Counted from the first letter of the stretch, positions 22,226 through 30,745 are shown. The stretch: DNA of 64,000 nt from Salinicoccus sp. Bachu38 (GCF_038561955.2 NZ_CP138333.2:434001-498000), one strand, 5' to 3'. Program-made: numbers and translations. The notes: generated by a model not told the origin, from the letters alone.

Positions 22226-23263
22226 ATGAAAACAGAGCTCAATTATCTGCGTGTAATACTAAGCGTATTCATCGTTCTGACCCATTTGCTTACACAGTAC
22301 GCGGTAAGCACTGGACCGGATGAGAATCAGATTGAAGTGCTGTACTGGATCAGAAATATCTTCATTGTTGCTACACCGGGCTTCATCATACTCTCAGTGC
22401 TGCTGAGCACAATGAATTACAGGGAGAGGCTGCCGGAAAACTATTTGTGGAACCGGGTCAAGTTCATACTGGTACCCTATCTGATGGTCGGCCTCATTTT
22501 TGCATTTACAGAAAATACTTTCAGAGAAGAAACATTCTGGGAAATCTTCTGGGACAGTGTCCTGCTGGGAAACTGGTATGGCTACTTCATCCTGGTCATC
22601 ATGCAGTTTTTTGTTCTGAACTGGATTGTCTATAGGATAAGTCCGAAGATCCTGAATTCAAAACTGCTGCTGTTCCTGTCATTCATCATAAATTTCGCAT
22701 TCCTGTACAGCTATTACAATCATGGCTTTACGGCAAATCTTGTGGATAACATCTATCCGTTCGGCAATACGACATTCATCCTCGGATGGATCTTCTTCTA
22801 CTTTTTTGGTGCCTATATCGGTGCAAACTACGAAAAAGTGCTGGAATTCATTCATGATCAGATCGCCGTAATCCTGTTACTGGTGATCCTCTCCTATACA
22901 GCATTGATATTCATGAACCGTGGAGATTTTTATACCGTCACAAGCTTTGATTATGCGCTCATGCCGCTCCATACTGTAGGGTTCCTTTTCCTCCTGAATC
23001 TATCAACGCAGTTGACAGGACTGGCACCAAGCGTATACGCCCTGATATCAAGCTTCTCATTCTTCATCTTCCTGTTCCATCCGATCATATTACCGGGCAT
23101 CTATAGTACAACCTCGGTATTTGCAGACATGACGATCATCTTCATTCTGACTTCACTGCTGTTGACCATAGGAATGTGCATCGGTATCGGAATCATTCTG
23201 AAGCAGTTTGCGATCTTCAAATATCTGATGGGAAAACAGCCTTACAAGATTGACAGAATATAA
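22226..23263 (+). CDS. icaC: PNAG export or modification membrane protein IcaC
   Basis: A 345-residue membrane protein with about ten hydrophobic helices of the acyltransferase-3 fold, matching IcaC in length and place. The N-terminal LRVILSVFIVLTHLL holds the histidine typical of that fold. IcaC has been proposed to export PNAG or to succinylate it; which is right is not settled. The ATG follows the icaB stop with no gap. It is the last island gene; the right attachment repeat begins 14 bp after its stop. Confidence 0.92.
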   Translation: MKTELNYLRVILSVFIVLTHLLTQYAVSTGPDENQIEVLYWIRNIFIVATPGFIILSVLLSTMNYRERLPENYLWNRVKFILVPYLMVGLIFAFTENTFREETFWEIFWDSVLLGNWYGYFILVIMQFFVLNWIVYRISPKILNSKLLLFLSFIINFAFLYSYYNHGFTANLVDNIYPFGNTTFILGWIFFYFFGAYIGANYEKVLEFIHDQIAVILLLVILSYTALIFMNRGDFYTVTSFDYALMPLHTVGFLFLLNLSTQLTGLAPSVYALISSFSFFIFLFHPIILPGIYSTTSVFADMTIIFILTSLLLTIGMCIGIGIILKQFAIFKYLMGKQPYKIDRI

Positions 23264-23276
23264 GCTGCAGTCAAAA

Positions 23277-23306
23277 GACGCGGGTTTCGTCTCCCGCCGT
23301 CTCCAT
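23277..23306 (+). repeat. Right attachment repeat (ssrA 3' end copy)
   Basis: A 30 nt near-copy of ssrA 13914-13942: identical arms GACGCGGGTT and CTCCCGCCGTCTCCAT, with one extra T and one substitution between. This is what integration at the 3' end of ssrA leaves behind. Confidence 0.75.
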
Positions 23307-23310
23307 CATC

Positions 23311-23346
23311 AAAGCCTGACAACTTCCGGTTGCAGGCTTTTTTCAT
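23311..23346 (+). terminator. Terminator next to the right repeat, probably the original ssrA terminator
   Basis: AAAGCCTG-A-CAAC, TTCCG loop, GTTGCAGGCTTT, then T-run; it starts 5 bp after the ssrA-like end and would serve ssrA before the insertion. Confidence 0.8.
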
Positions 23347-23371
23347 GGGTAGAATACCAGGGAGGGAAATC

Positions 23372-23749
23372 ATGAAGGAACGGGAAAGAACGGAGCAGCT
23401 GTGGGTCCGTGAAAAATACCGGGTCATGTTCCACAGTCAAAAACACTACAATGAAATCCGTGAGGCGTTGAAAGGTGAATCCTCATATGAAGAGGCAGAA
23501 GCGCTGGTCAATGATGCGCTGGAGGTCCAACCGACGAAAGGTTCGATGATGAATGCCATCGATCATATGTGGGGCTACTTCAGGGATGTCTGTGATGAAG
23601 AAGAGAGGGCGGAATATAAGAGGTTGAAGGAGGAATTCCTGCAGGGCCGGGCGGCGCCCGAAACATTGCTGGCTTTCATAGGCAGCCTTGCAGAGAAATA
23701 TAAGCGGCAATATCTCCTCAGGTCTTCAATCATTGAAATGCACAAGTAG
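23372..23749 (+). CDS. DUF1722 family protein (YbgA-like)
   Basis: A 125-residue soluble protein. The opening ERTEQLWVREKYRVMFHSQKHYNEI and the end RQYLLRSSII match the DUF1722 domain, which also occurs fused to DUF523 proteins; function is unknown. The ATG at 23372 follows GGGAGGG. It is the first gene outside the island on the right, so it may have been the native neighbour of ssrA. Confidence 0.75.
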   Translation: MKERERTEQLWVREKYRVMFHSQKHYNEIREALKGESSYEEAEALVNDALEVQPTKGSMMNAIDHMWGYFRDVCDEEERAEYKRLKEEFLQGRAAPETLLAFIGSLAEKYKRQYLLRSSIIEMHK

Positions 23750-23853
23750 CATAAAATTTCTGTCCATATCGTATTATACTGGCTCCATTTATTGTATAGT
23801 AAAAGAACCAATTTTAGAGTAAATTTACCATCTAGAGGATAAAGGGGACTTTG

Positions 23854-25314
23854 ATGAAAGTAACGACGGTATTGGAAACGATTGAGGAAAACATATGTAC
23901 TCAGCATCTGGCAGCGGGAATGCGAAAGAAGAATGGAGTTCGGGGTATCACATCGATGTATCAGAACCTTGAGGAAGGCTATATCTTCATGCTGAAGGCA
24001 TCAAAAAATTCAGGGAAGTATCTTCGGGAGGCGATTGAACGGCATCCTGTTCTGATCATCACGGATTTTGAGGCGGGCGCCTTTGCCGAATTCCATGATG
24101 AAGTGGATATTCTCTATATCAATGATTTCACCAAAGCATCAATCAGGCTTGTGGAGCTTTTCTATGGTGAGTACATCGAAAAGATGAAGTACATCGGGGT
24201 GACGGGTACCAATGGCAAGACGACGACCAGCCATTTCATCGGGAGGCTGCTCTCAGAACTGGGCTATAAAGTGGCGACGGTGGGGACGCTTGGGGTGTTC
24301 GATGATGAATATGAAAAGGTAGGCTTTACGCACTCGACACCCACAACACCGATGCATTTTGAATTTGCCGAAATCATCAAGTACTTTTCAATACGGGATT
24401 ACGACTATATCGTCTATGAAGCAACCTCCATTGCCCTTGATCAGGGACGCACGGGCTTCCTCCGCAATGATCTGGCAGTATTCAACAATTTCAGCCCGGA
24501 ACACCTGGACTACCACAGGACGATGAAACGATACCTTGAGGCTAAGCTGAGCCTGGCCGGCCTAAGTGATGAAATACTCGTCAATATGGATGCTCCGGAA
24601 TATCGGATTCTGGCGAAAGACCGATATCATTTTTCGGAACATGAGGACACCTACTACCGCTACCGGACTGCCATCGATCATATCGATATTCATGTAGGCG
24701 CGACCCATTATGAAGTAAGGCCTGGTTTTCTCGGGGAACATAACTATATCAATCTGGCAACGAGCATATTCGCCCTGCTGAAACTGGGCCATGATATCGA
24801 TGCAGTGATCGGAGCGGCAGGGCAGATCACCCCTCCCGTCCACCGTTTCGAACTCTTTTCGGAAGATCGGTATAATTTCATACTGGATTTCGCCCACACT
24901 CCAGTTGCGATCAAGGAATCCATCATCAATGCAATGAAGTATGCCGAAAAGGTGGGGAAGAAGCTGATCGTCATGGTGACCGGCATCGGTCTGAGAGGAT
25001 ACGGAAAGATCAGGATGACGATGGAACTGGTGCCTGAAGGCCTGTATTATCTCGTGCTGGCTGCAGAACAGGTCGGCTATGAAGATGAAGAGCGGATTGT
25101 CAGGATGATGCGGAAGTTTCTGCCCGCTTCATATGATGATTCCAACACCATCCCTGCATTGTCACGTCAGGAAGGCATCATCCAGGCCATTGATCACGCT
25201 GACCCGGAGACGATCATACTGTTGACCGGCATCAATGAACCCCAGCACTACCGCGGGGGTGTAATCTCCCATGATGACAAGCAGTTCATCCTCCAATATC
25301 TGAAAAAAATATAA
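23854..25314 (+). CDS. MurE-like Mur ligase of unclear substrate
   Basis: A 486-residue protein with the three-domain Mur ligase plan: N-terminal domain, ATPase core with GVTGTNGKTTTSHF (about 116-129), TTPMHFEF and NFSPEHLDYH, and a C-terminal domain with FILDFAHTP. MurE adds lysine or diaminopimelate to UDP-MurNAc-dipeptide. Here the usual C-terminal amino-acid site (DNP-type motif) and the late GKG..-type motif are replaced by AAEQVGYED and TGINEPQHY. It is probably a paralogue with another substrate and not the cell's main MurE. ATG at 23854 follows AAAGGGGAC. Confidence 0.7.
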   Translation: MKVTTVLETIEENICTQHLAAGMRKKNGVRGITSMYQNLEEGYIFMLKASKNSGKYLREAIERHPVLIITDFEAGAFAEFHDEVDILYINDFTKASIRLVELFYGEYIEKMKYIGVTGTNGKTTTSHFIGRLLSELGYKVATVGTLGVFDDEYEKVGFTHSTPTTPMHFEFAEIIKYFSIRDYDYIVYEATSIALDQGRTGFLRNDLAVFNNFSPEHLDYHRTMKRYLEAKLSLAGLSDEILVNMDAPEYRILAKDRYHFSEHEDTYYRYRTAIDHIDIHVGATHYEVRPGFLGEHNYINLATSIFALLKLGHDIDAVIGAAGQITPPVHRFELFSEDRYNFILDFAHTPVAIKESIINAMKYAEKVGKKLIVMVTGIGLRGYGKIRMTMELVPEGLYYLVLAAEQVGYEDEERIVRMMRKFLPASYDDSNTIPALSRQEGIIQAIDHADPETIILLTGINEPQHYRGGVISHDDKQFILQYLKKI

Positions 25315-25328
25315 GGAGAACACAAAAA

Positions 25329-25350
25329 GACACTTCCTCTTGGAAGTGTC
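25329..25350 (-). terminator. Terminator of the DUF3243 gene
   Basis: GACACTTCC and its complement round TCTT; the T-run follows on the minus strand, between convergent genes. Confidence 0.75.
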
Positions 25351-25373
25351 CGCTTATACTATGATGAAATGGA

Positions 25374-25694
25374 CTAGCCATTTTTTTTCTGTGCGAGTCT
25401 GACCAGCACTCTTGCTACTGTATCTTTTTCGTCACTGCTGTCAGTTGCCTTCCAGAGTTCTTTCAGCACCTGTTCTTCGCGGTTGCGTGGCTCTTCATTG
25501 GATGCGAGGTAGTCGGCGACCCTTTTGGCAGCCTTGGCCAGCTGGTCTTCGTCCATGCCGACCTTCTCGCCCTTGTTGACCTGGTCTCCGAGATAATTTA
25601 GGAACTTGTTATAGCTTTCAAGAATCTGATCCTTGTTCTCCTGGTCCATGTTCGCAGCCTTCTCTTCCGGATTTCTCATTTCGTCATTACTCAT
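25374..25694 (-). CDS. DUF3243 family protein
   Basis: A 106-residue acidic, helical protein. The segment FLNYLGDQVNKGEKVGMDEDQLAKAAKRVADYL followed by EEQVLKELW is the DUF3243 pattern seen in Bacillus and Staphylococcus; in shorter terms, its GMDE and ADYLAS parts are conserved. It has a charged N-terminal extension of about 20 residues. No function is known. A clear AGGAGG site precedes the ATG on the minus strand. Confidence 0.75.
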   Translation of the reverse strand: MSNDEMRNPEEKAANMDQENKDQILESYNKFLNYLGDQVNKGEKVGMDEDQLAKAAKRVADYLASNEEPRNREEQVLKELWKATDSSDEKDTVARVLVRLAQKKNG

Positions 25695-26002
25695 GTCTCA
25701 TTCCTCCTATTATTTTGTAGTGATAATAATATGCACTAAATGCTGATGGGAGTATCCTGAGCATCATGATGGAAATTGAAATTCTGGATGTACTGTGCGC
25801 TCTATTCCTAGGATATCCGTTTAGTGCACGGTCTAAACATTATTGACGGGTGGGAGGTTCAATCCATGTTCTCATGGTTTTCCCCCTTGCAAAAAGGGAA
25901 TGAAGAATATAGGAAATTACATATATTTCATCAGGCTGATTGAATTTTCTTTAAACTTTCTATAATGTATATAAATAAACAGAGATTATGAGAGGGATCC
26001 AT
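25695..26002. other. Gap between DUF3243 and aroD with a 97-nt inverted-repeat element
   Basis: Bases 25732-25740 (TGCACTAAA) and 25820-25828 (TTTAGTGCA) are exact complements, with a second inner match (AGTATCCT 25751-25758 and AGGATATCC 25810-25818). This could be a structured RNA or a small repeat element. TATAAT at 25961-25966 is the likely -10 of aroD. Confidence 0.5.
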
Positions 26003-26746
26003 ATGAATATTAAAGGTGTAGAAATCGGAGCAGGCCAACCGAAGGTGGTGGTTTCTTTTACAAACCATTCCAAAGAAACGATCGAAGAAGAAATAGAGGC
26101 GGCATTATCCCATCCTGGTCTGTTTGACATCGTCGAAATCAGAAGTGATGCATTCGATGCATTGAGTCACGAGGAGCACATCCAACTGGTCAATCACATC
26201 GTCCAGGAGATGCAGGACTATCCGGTCATCTATACGTACCGCACACTGAATGAAGGTGGAAAGGGGCAGAAGACTGCAGCGGAGTACGAATCCCTGCTGG
26301 GTGCTGTGCTCGAACAATGTGGCATCGACATCATCGACATCGAATTCTTCAAATATGAGGACATCGTGGATAACCTGGTACAGAAGGCGAAGGAGAAAGG
26401 TGTCGGCATCATATTGAGTCAGCATGATTTCAAGGAGACGCCGCATTTTGATGAGATGATGGCAACGTACAGGAATATGTATGAACGGGGCGGAGATATA
26501 TTGAAGCTTGCCTACAAGCCATCAGACGGACGCGATGTGCTCAGCGTACTCAGCGCCGTCCATGATGCGCGTGAGAAGTTCAACTGTCAGATAGTGGGAA
26601 TTGCGATGGGGGAACTCGGAAGGATCACGCGGGTGGCAGGCGGTGTATTCGGTTCCTGCCTGACATACGGATATCTATCCCATAAGGCGGCACCGGGACA
26701 GATCCATGCCGAAGTCCTCAAGGACAATCTGAAAATATTCGAATGA
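26003..26746 (+). CDS. aroD: 3-dehydroquinate dehydratase, type I
   Basis: A 247-residue TIM-barrel enzyme. Catalytic H141 lies in SQHDFKETP, Schiff-base lysine K168 in ILKLAYKP, and EIRSDAF holds substrate residues. It makes 3-dehydroshikimate in aromatic amino-acid synthesis. The ATG at 26003 is preferred over that at 25988 because GAGAGGG lies just before it. The gene stands alone and ends in a bidirectional terminator. Confidence 0.95.
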   Translation: MNIKGVEIGAGQPKVVVSFTNHSKETIEEEIEAALSHPGLFDIVEIRSDAFDALSHEEHIQLVNHIVQEMQDYPVIYTYRTLNEGGKGQKTAAEYESLLGAVLEQCGIDIIDIEFFKYEDIVDNLVQKAKEKGVGIILSQHDFKETPHFDEMMATYRNMYERGGDILKLAYKPSDGRDVLSVLSAVHDAREKFNCQIVGIAMGELGRITRVAGGVFGSCLTYGYLSHKAAPGQIHAEVLKDNLKIFE

Positions 26747-26754
26747 CCATAAGA

Positions 26755-26783
26755 AAAGCGTCCAGCTGATTGCTGGACGCTTT
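26755..26783. terminator. Bidirectional terminator between aroD and the thioredoxin gene
   Basis: AAAGCGTCCAGC and GCTGGACGCTTT form a perfect 12 bp stem with a TGATT loop between convergent genes. Confidence 0.9.
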
Positions 26784-26791
26784 CATGCTGC

Positions 26792-27109
26792 CTATATGCT
26801 ATTCTGCAGGAAATCTTTTACAGACTCCGGAGATTTAGCATCTGCAGAGTGCAGATGGGCAAGCTTTTCGCCATTTTTGAAGACGAGCAGGCTCGGGATC
26901 CCCATGACATCATTTTCATCTGCCGCTTCCGGCACTTCGTCACGGTTCAGTTCATACCAGTCGATATGCTTGTATTCCTCGAGGATCGGATCGATGAACA
27001 TGTTCATGCGTGTGCAGTCCGGGCACCAGTCGGCGAAGAACTTGATGATGATCTTGTCATCGCCCTGTATTTTCTTGCTATAGTCGTCATATTGTCTGAT
27101 TGCTTCCAT
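26792..27109 (-). CDS. Thioredoxin-family protein with CPDC motif
   Basis: A 105-residue thioredoxin fold. FFADWCPDCTRM places the redox motif at C29-C32, and GIPSLLVFKNG gives the cis-proline. CPDC is not the CGPC of housekeeping TrxA, so this is a specialised thiol-disulfide protein. Codon 1 is set at 27109 because AAGGAGC lies 9 bp upstream on the minus strand. It is divergent from the YusI-like gene. Confidence 0.85.
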   Translation of the reverse strand: MEAIRQYDDYSKKIQGDDKIIIKFFADWCPDCTRMNMFIDPILEEYKHIDWYELNRDEVPEAADENDVMGIPSLLVFKNGEKLAHLHSADAKSPESVKDFLQNSI

Positions 27110-27250
27110 TATCAGTGCTCCTTTAACAGTGTGATTACCATCCATTTTATCATCTTTCGGCCAGAATATGAAACGGGCGGCCCGATTCTGCTTGCAATAT
27201 GCATTTATTTGCAAGTATATTATGGGTAACAAACCTTCTGGAGGTAATGG

Positions 27251-27613
27251 ATGATTACATTATATGAATACCCGAAATGCACAACCTGCCGCAAAGGGAA
27301 GAAGTTCCTGCAGGAAAATGATGTGGAATTCGAGAGCATCGATATGGTGAAGCAGCCGCCGGATGCAGGCAGGCTCTCCGAACTGGTGGAGCGCTCCGGC
27401 AGAAATATTGATGACTTCTTCAACAAACGCGGCAAAAAGTTCAAGGAACTGGGCCTCAAGGAACGCCTGGATGAAATGACGGAAGAGGAGAAGATTGAAC
27501 TGCTGTCGACAGACGGGATGCTGATCAGGCGGCCCCTTCTCTACGATGGCTCCGGCGTGGTTATCGGCTTCAAGGAGGAGGAATACAAACAATTTGTGAA
27601 CGGCCGGAATTAG
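27251..27613 (+). CDS. ArsC/Spx-fold protein (YusI-like)
   Basis: A 120-residue protein of the ArsC/Spx superfamily: YPKCTTCRKGKKFL with C10 and C13, and LIRRPLLYDG. True arsenate reductases and Spx share the fold; this branch (Bacillus YusI) has no firm function and is usually called an arsenate-reductase-family protein. It lies 63 bp before gcvH, as in other Firmicutes. An RNA-polymerase role like Spx cannot be excluded, but the RPI-type motif differs. Confidence 0.8.
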   Translation: MITLYEYPKCTTCRKGKKFLQENDVEFESIDMVKQPPDAGRLSELVERSGRNIDDFFNKRGKKFKELGLKERLDEMTEEEKIELLSTDGMLIRRPLLYDGSGVVIGFKEEEYKQFVNGRN

Positions 27614-27676
27614 CCTTGCCTAAATAGTGTGAACTATGAGATTATATAAGTGTATAAGAAAAAGGAGGTTTTTGTC

Positions 27677-28057
27677 GTGGCAACACCTAAAGAATTCAAG
27701 TATTCAGAAGATCATGAATGGGTCAAATTTGAAGATGGCAAGGCGACAATCGGTATTACGGAATTCGCCCAATCCGAGCTCGGTGATATCGTATTTGTGG
27801 AGCTGCCTGCTGAAGGCGATGAAATTACTACTGGGGAGTCATTCGGCAGTGTGGAGTCCGTAAAGACGGTATCCGAACTGTATGCACCACTCAGTGGTAC
27901 AGTAGTCGAGATCAATGAAGGACTCGAGGACAGCCCTGAGCTTGTCAATGAATCTCCTTATGAGGAAGCATGGATGGTGGTCATTGAACTGTCCGATGAA
28001 TCACAACTTGATAAACTGATGGATGCGGATGCCTACGAAGAAATGGTGGATGCATAA
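27677..28057 (+). CDS. gcvH: Glycine cleavage system H protein
   Basis: A 126-residue lipoyl carrier. The lipoylated lysine is K63 in [15 protein letters not shown]. It shuttles the aminomethyl group in glycine cleavage and, in Gram-positives, also relays lipoyl or octanoyl groups to other enzymes, which ties it to LipA encoded at 55.6 kb. The GTG at 27677 follows AAAGGAGG. A terminator follows. Confidence 0.95.
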   Translation: MATPKEFKYSEDHEWVKFEDGKATIGITEFAQSELGDIVFVELPAEGDEITTGESFGSVESVKTVSELYAPLSGTVVEINEGLEDSPELVNESPYEEAWMVVIELSDESQLDKLMDADAYEEMVDA

Positions 28058-28063
28058 AAACTG

Positions 28064-28092
28064 AAACTCTGGACATCGTCTGGAGTTTTTTT
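28064..28092 (+). terminator. Terminator after gcvH
   Basis: AAACTCTGGAC pairs with GTCTGGAGTTT (two G-U pairs) round ATC, followed by a T-run. Confidence 0.75.
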
Positions 28093-28118
28093 AAAATATG
28101 ATACCAGGGGTGATGGCA

Positions 28119-28526
28119 GTGTATTTTTCCGATAAAGTGCTCATTGTCGAAGGAAAGACGGATAAGCGGCGCATCGAAGAAGTATTGATTGAACCTGTAC
28201 AGATCATATGCACCCATGGTACAATGGGAATCTCAAAATTGGATGAGATTCTCGACCAGCTGAATGGCTCCGACATCTATATCCTGTCCGATGCGGACAA
28301 AGAGGGAAGAAACATCAGGAAATGGTTTAAAAAACATCTGAGTGAAAGTACTCACATATATATTGACCCGAAATTCGGTGAAGTGGGCCGCTGCCCACGC
28401 GACTACTTGGCAAACCTCCTTATGAGACACGATTTCTATGTAGATACAAGCCTGATCATGAAAGGTAAGTTCAGTAATGATGAAAGAACCAAAGACAATC
28501 GATATTACCAGCCGTATTCAATCTGA
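28119..28526 (+). CDS. Toprim-domain protein (YusF-like)
   Basis: A small Toprim protein: VLIVEGKTDKRRIE holds the glutamate and YILSDADKEGR the DxD pair that bind metal. This fold occurs in RNase M5, primases and OLD nucleases; the small YusF-type has no proven role. GTG at 28119 has a well-spaced GGGGTG, while ATGs at 28113 and 28098 are also possible, so the start is uncertain. It overlaps the next gene by 50 bp in another frame, as in Bacillus yusE/yusF order. Confidence 0.75.
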   Translation: MYFSDKVLIVEGKTDKRRIEEVLIEPVQIICTHGTMGISKLDEILDQLNGSDIYILSDADKEGRNIRKWFKKHLSESTHIYIDPKFGEVGRCPRDYLANLLMRHDFYVDTSLIMKGKFSNDERTKDNRYYQPYSI

Positions 28527-28794
28527 GGAGACGTTCGTACTCTATGGCTATGCGCCGATATGTGCAAACTGCCAGATTGCGGAAAGGATGCTCGATATCG
28601 TCTCGGAAATGAAGGGAGTTTCATATACTTCCATGAATTTGAACTATCATAAGGACCTCATAGAAACGTATGAGATCAGATCGGCGCCCGCACTGCTACT
28701 GTTCAGGGAGGGCAAGCTGGTCCGGGAAGTATATGCATTCCAGTCCGTACCCCATCTGACGGAAGTGTTCGATGAATTCCTTGTTGACGAATAG
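28477..28794 (+). CDS. Thioredoxin-like protein with CANC motif (YusE-like)
   Basis: A 105-residue thioredoxin fold with C29-A-N-C32 in YAPICANCQIAERM and the cis-proline in RSAPALLLFREG. The CxxC is intact but unlike TrxA. It overlaps the Toprim gene and is probably translated with it. Function is unknown; the family keeps company with gcvH and methionine-uptake genes in Firmicutes. Confidence 0.8.
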   Translation: MMKEPKTIDITSRIQSEETFVLYGYAPICANCQIAERMLDIVSEMKGVSYTSMNLNYHKDLIETYEIRSAPALLLFREGKLVREVYAFQSVPHLTEVFDEFLVDE

Positions 28795-28834
28795 GGATGC
28801 GGATGATAGTATTATTAACAATCTAATAATGAAA

Positions 28835-28982
28835 CTCTTATCAAGAGTGGTGGAGGGAAGTGCCCGACGAAACCACGGCAACCGTCTTTGTGACAAGGTG
28901 CCAATTCACTGATCGATTGATCGAAGATGAGAGGCTGATGGATAAAACCGGTGCCTGCTCAACTTTTGAGTGGGCTTTTTAT
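28835..28982 (+). promoter_or_regulatory. SAM-I (S-box) riboswitch with terminator
   Basis: The S-box core is clear: CTCTTATCAAGAGTGGTGGA, then GGGAAGTGCCCGACGAAACC and CGGCAACC. A terminator stem (GCCTGCTCAA and TTGAGTGGGC, 28953-28975) with a T-run ends it before metN. High SAM should stop transcription of metNPQ. Confidence 0.93.
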
Positions 28983-29036
28983 TTAGCGGAGCGGAAAATG
29001 CACGACTTTTCCAATATACAAGTCAGGGTGAAACGT

Positions 29037-30056
29037 ATGATCGATATAAGGAAAGCAACGAAAATTTTCAAGACGAAGAACAATACCATCCAGGCCGTGG
29101 ATGATGTCAACCTTCATATCAGGGAAGGGGAGATATTCGGCGTCATCGGCTATTCGGGAGCAGGCAAATCCACGCTGATCAGAATGCTGAACGGCCTGGA
29201 ACAGCCCTCCTCGGGCGAAGTGGTGATTGGTGAAGATGTCATCAGTTCGATGACTCGGTCGAATCTGCTCAGGAAACGCCAGAAGGTCTCCATGATCTTC
29301 CAGCATTTCAACCTGCTCTGGTCGAGGACCGTCGCCGACAACATCAGCTTCCCACTGGAGATCGCCGGTGTGCCGAAGAAGGAGCGTGCGCGCCGTGTGG
29401 CGGAACTGGTGGAGCTTGTCGGCCTCACGGGGCGTGAAGACAACTATCCAAGCCAGCTTTCGGGTGGACAGAAGCAGCGGGTCGGCATTGCGAGGGCGCT
29501 CTCCAACAGGCCCGAAGTGCTCCTTTGTGATGAGGCGACGAGTGCGCTCGATCCTGAAACGACGGATGAGGTGCTCGACCTGCTGGTAAAAATACGTGAT
29601 GAAATGGATCTGACCATCGTCCTCATCACGCATGAGATGCATGTCATCCGCAAGATATGCGACCGGGCGGCAGTGATGGAGAACGGCCGGGTCGTGGAGA
29701 CCGGACCGGTGATAAAGCTGTTCCAGAATCCGGAGCATGGCGTGACGAAACGCTTTGTCAAAGATGACATCAACGATGAGGAGACGGCCCTGTCATTCGA
29801 GGAGGTCAGGGAGATGTTCCCGACTTCGAAAATACTCAAGCTCGGCTTTGTCGGTTCACAGTCGAAAGCGCCGATCGTCTCGCAGGTCGTCAAGAAATAC
29901 AATCTCGACCTGAACATCCTTTCGGGCAACATCAAGCGGACGAATAATGAGTCCTATGGCCACCTGTATGTGGCGATCGATATTGATGATGCGGACCTTG
30001 AAAGCCTGGAGAAGGAACTGGCTGAGCATGCTGTGACAGTGGAGGTGGAAGGATGA
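29037..30056 (+). CDS. metN: Methionine ABC transporter ATP-binding protein MetN
   Basis: A 339-residue ABC ATPase: Walker [10 protein letters not shown], signature LSGGQKQR, Walker [12 protein letters not shown], and a C-terminal NIL/ACT-like domain (about 265-339) that senses methionine. It drives methionine uptake with MetP and MetQ, both downstream. ATG at 29037 is chosen because the protein then begins as MetN does ([11 protein letters not shown]) and the frame upstream overlaps the riboswitch. It overlaps metP by 4 bp. Confidence 0.94.
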   Translation: MIDIRKATKIFKTKNNTIQAVDDVNLHIREGEIFGVIGYSGAGKSTLIRMLNGLEQPSSGEVVIGEDVISSMTRSNLLRKRQKVSMIFQHFNLLWSRTVADNISFPLEIAGVPKKERARRVAELVELVGLTGREDNYPSQLSGGQKQRVGIARALSNRPEVLLCDEATSALDPETTDEVLDLLVKIRDEMDLTIVLITHEMHVIRKICDRAAVMENGRVVETGPVIKLFQNPEHGVTKRFVKDDINDEETALSFEEVREMFPTSKILKLGFVGSQSKAPIVSQVVKKYNLDLNILSGNIKRTNNESYGHLYVAIDIDDADLESLEKELAEHAVTVEVEG

Positions 30057-30745
30057 GCGAATTCATCAATGCGTTCGCCGAGATGTTCTCATTTGAAAAT
30101 GTCAAATGGGATGATGTCTTTACGGCGACAAACGAAACGCTTTATATGACCGTCATTTCCACTGTGTTTACATTCATATTCGGGCTGGTTCTCGGAATCA
30201 TCCTTTTCCTGTCATCCAAAAGCGAGCATGCAGCCAGTGCACCGATCTATGGCGTCACAGCATTCCTCGTCAACCTGTTCCGTGCGATTCCATTCATCAT
30301 ACTGATCATCCTCCTCATCCCGTTCACGAAAGTGCTGATGGGGACGATCATGGGGTCGCAGGGTGCACTGCCTGCACTTATCATTGGTGCGTCACCATTC
30401 TATGCCCGCCTGGTCGAAATCGGACTCAAGGAGATCGACAAAGGGGTGATCGAAGCGGCGGAATCCATGGGTGCAAATACATGGACGATCATCTGGAAGG
30501 TGCTGTTGCCTGAATCACTGCCCGCCTTGATTTCAGGCATCACCGTCACCGCCATCATGCTTGTCGGCTCCACAGCGATTGCCGGCGTCATCGGTGCGGG
30601 AGGCCTTGGCAACCTGGCGTACATGGTCGGGTTCACAAGAAACCAGAGCGATGTCACTCTGGTCGCAACTGTAGTAATACTGGTTATCGTTTTCATCATC
30701 CAGATTCTGGGGGATCTGACTGCCAAAGCAGTCGACAAACGGTAA
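30053..30745 (+). CDS. metP: Methionine ABC transporter permease MetP
   Basis: A 230-residue permease with five to six hydrophobic segments and the coupling motif [21 protein letters not shown]. It forms the membrane channel of the methionine importer, also called MetI. The start overlaps the metN stop (ATGA). It lies under the SAM riboswitch with metN and metQ. Confidence 0.93.
   Translation: MSEFINAFAEMFSFENVKWDDVFTATNETLYMTVISTVFTFIFGLVLGIILFLSSKSEHAASAPIYGVTAFLVNLFRAIPFIILIILLIPFTKVLMGTIMGSQGALPALIIGASPFYARLVEIGLKEIDKGVIEAAESMGANTWTIIWKVLLPESLPALISGITVTAIMLVGSTAIAGVIGAGGLGNLAYMVGFTRNQSDVTLVATVVILVIVFIIQILGDLTAKAVDKR

Larger units (their letters stand above)
13914..23306. mobile_element. 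Genomic island inserted at the 3' end of ssrA
   Basis: The interval is bounded by the 3' end of ssrA and a near-copy of it. It carries uspA-like, PRTase-like, two SgrR-like and icaADBC genes. Its left part (14-20 kb) is clearly more AT-rich than the flanking glycolytic and rnr genes. A terminator that would suit ssrA follows the right repeat. ssrA is a well-known target for integrases of phages and islands. No integrase, excisionase or relaxase is present, so it is probably an immobile remnant or moves with outside help. Boundaries come from the repeats; the mobile history is inference. Confidence 0.7.

Noticed and set aside
14738-23346. Similar terminators (GCCTGC...GCAGGC cores) at 14738, 15939 and 23311 as marks of nested insertions
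   Set aside because: The same core occurs after the YutD gene at 56974, well outside the island, so it is a common terminator style; no ssrA-like end lies beside the first two.
27251-27613. Arsenate reductase ArsC or Spx regulator
   Set aside because: The fold fits but no arsenic genes are near and the Spx-type C-terminal motif differs; the YusI branch fits the gcvH context better.
28860-29036. N-terminal extension of MetN through the riboswitch
   Set aside because: The open frame is by chance; S-box and terminator occupy it and MetN starts normally at 29037.
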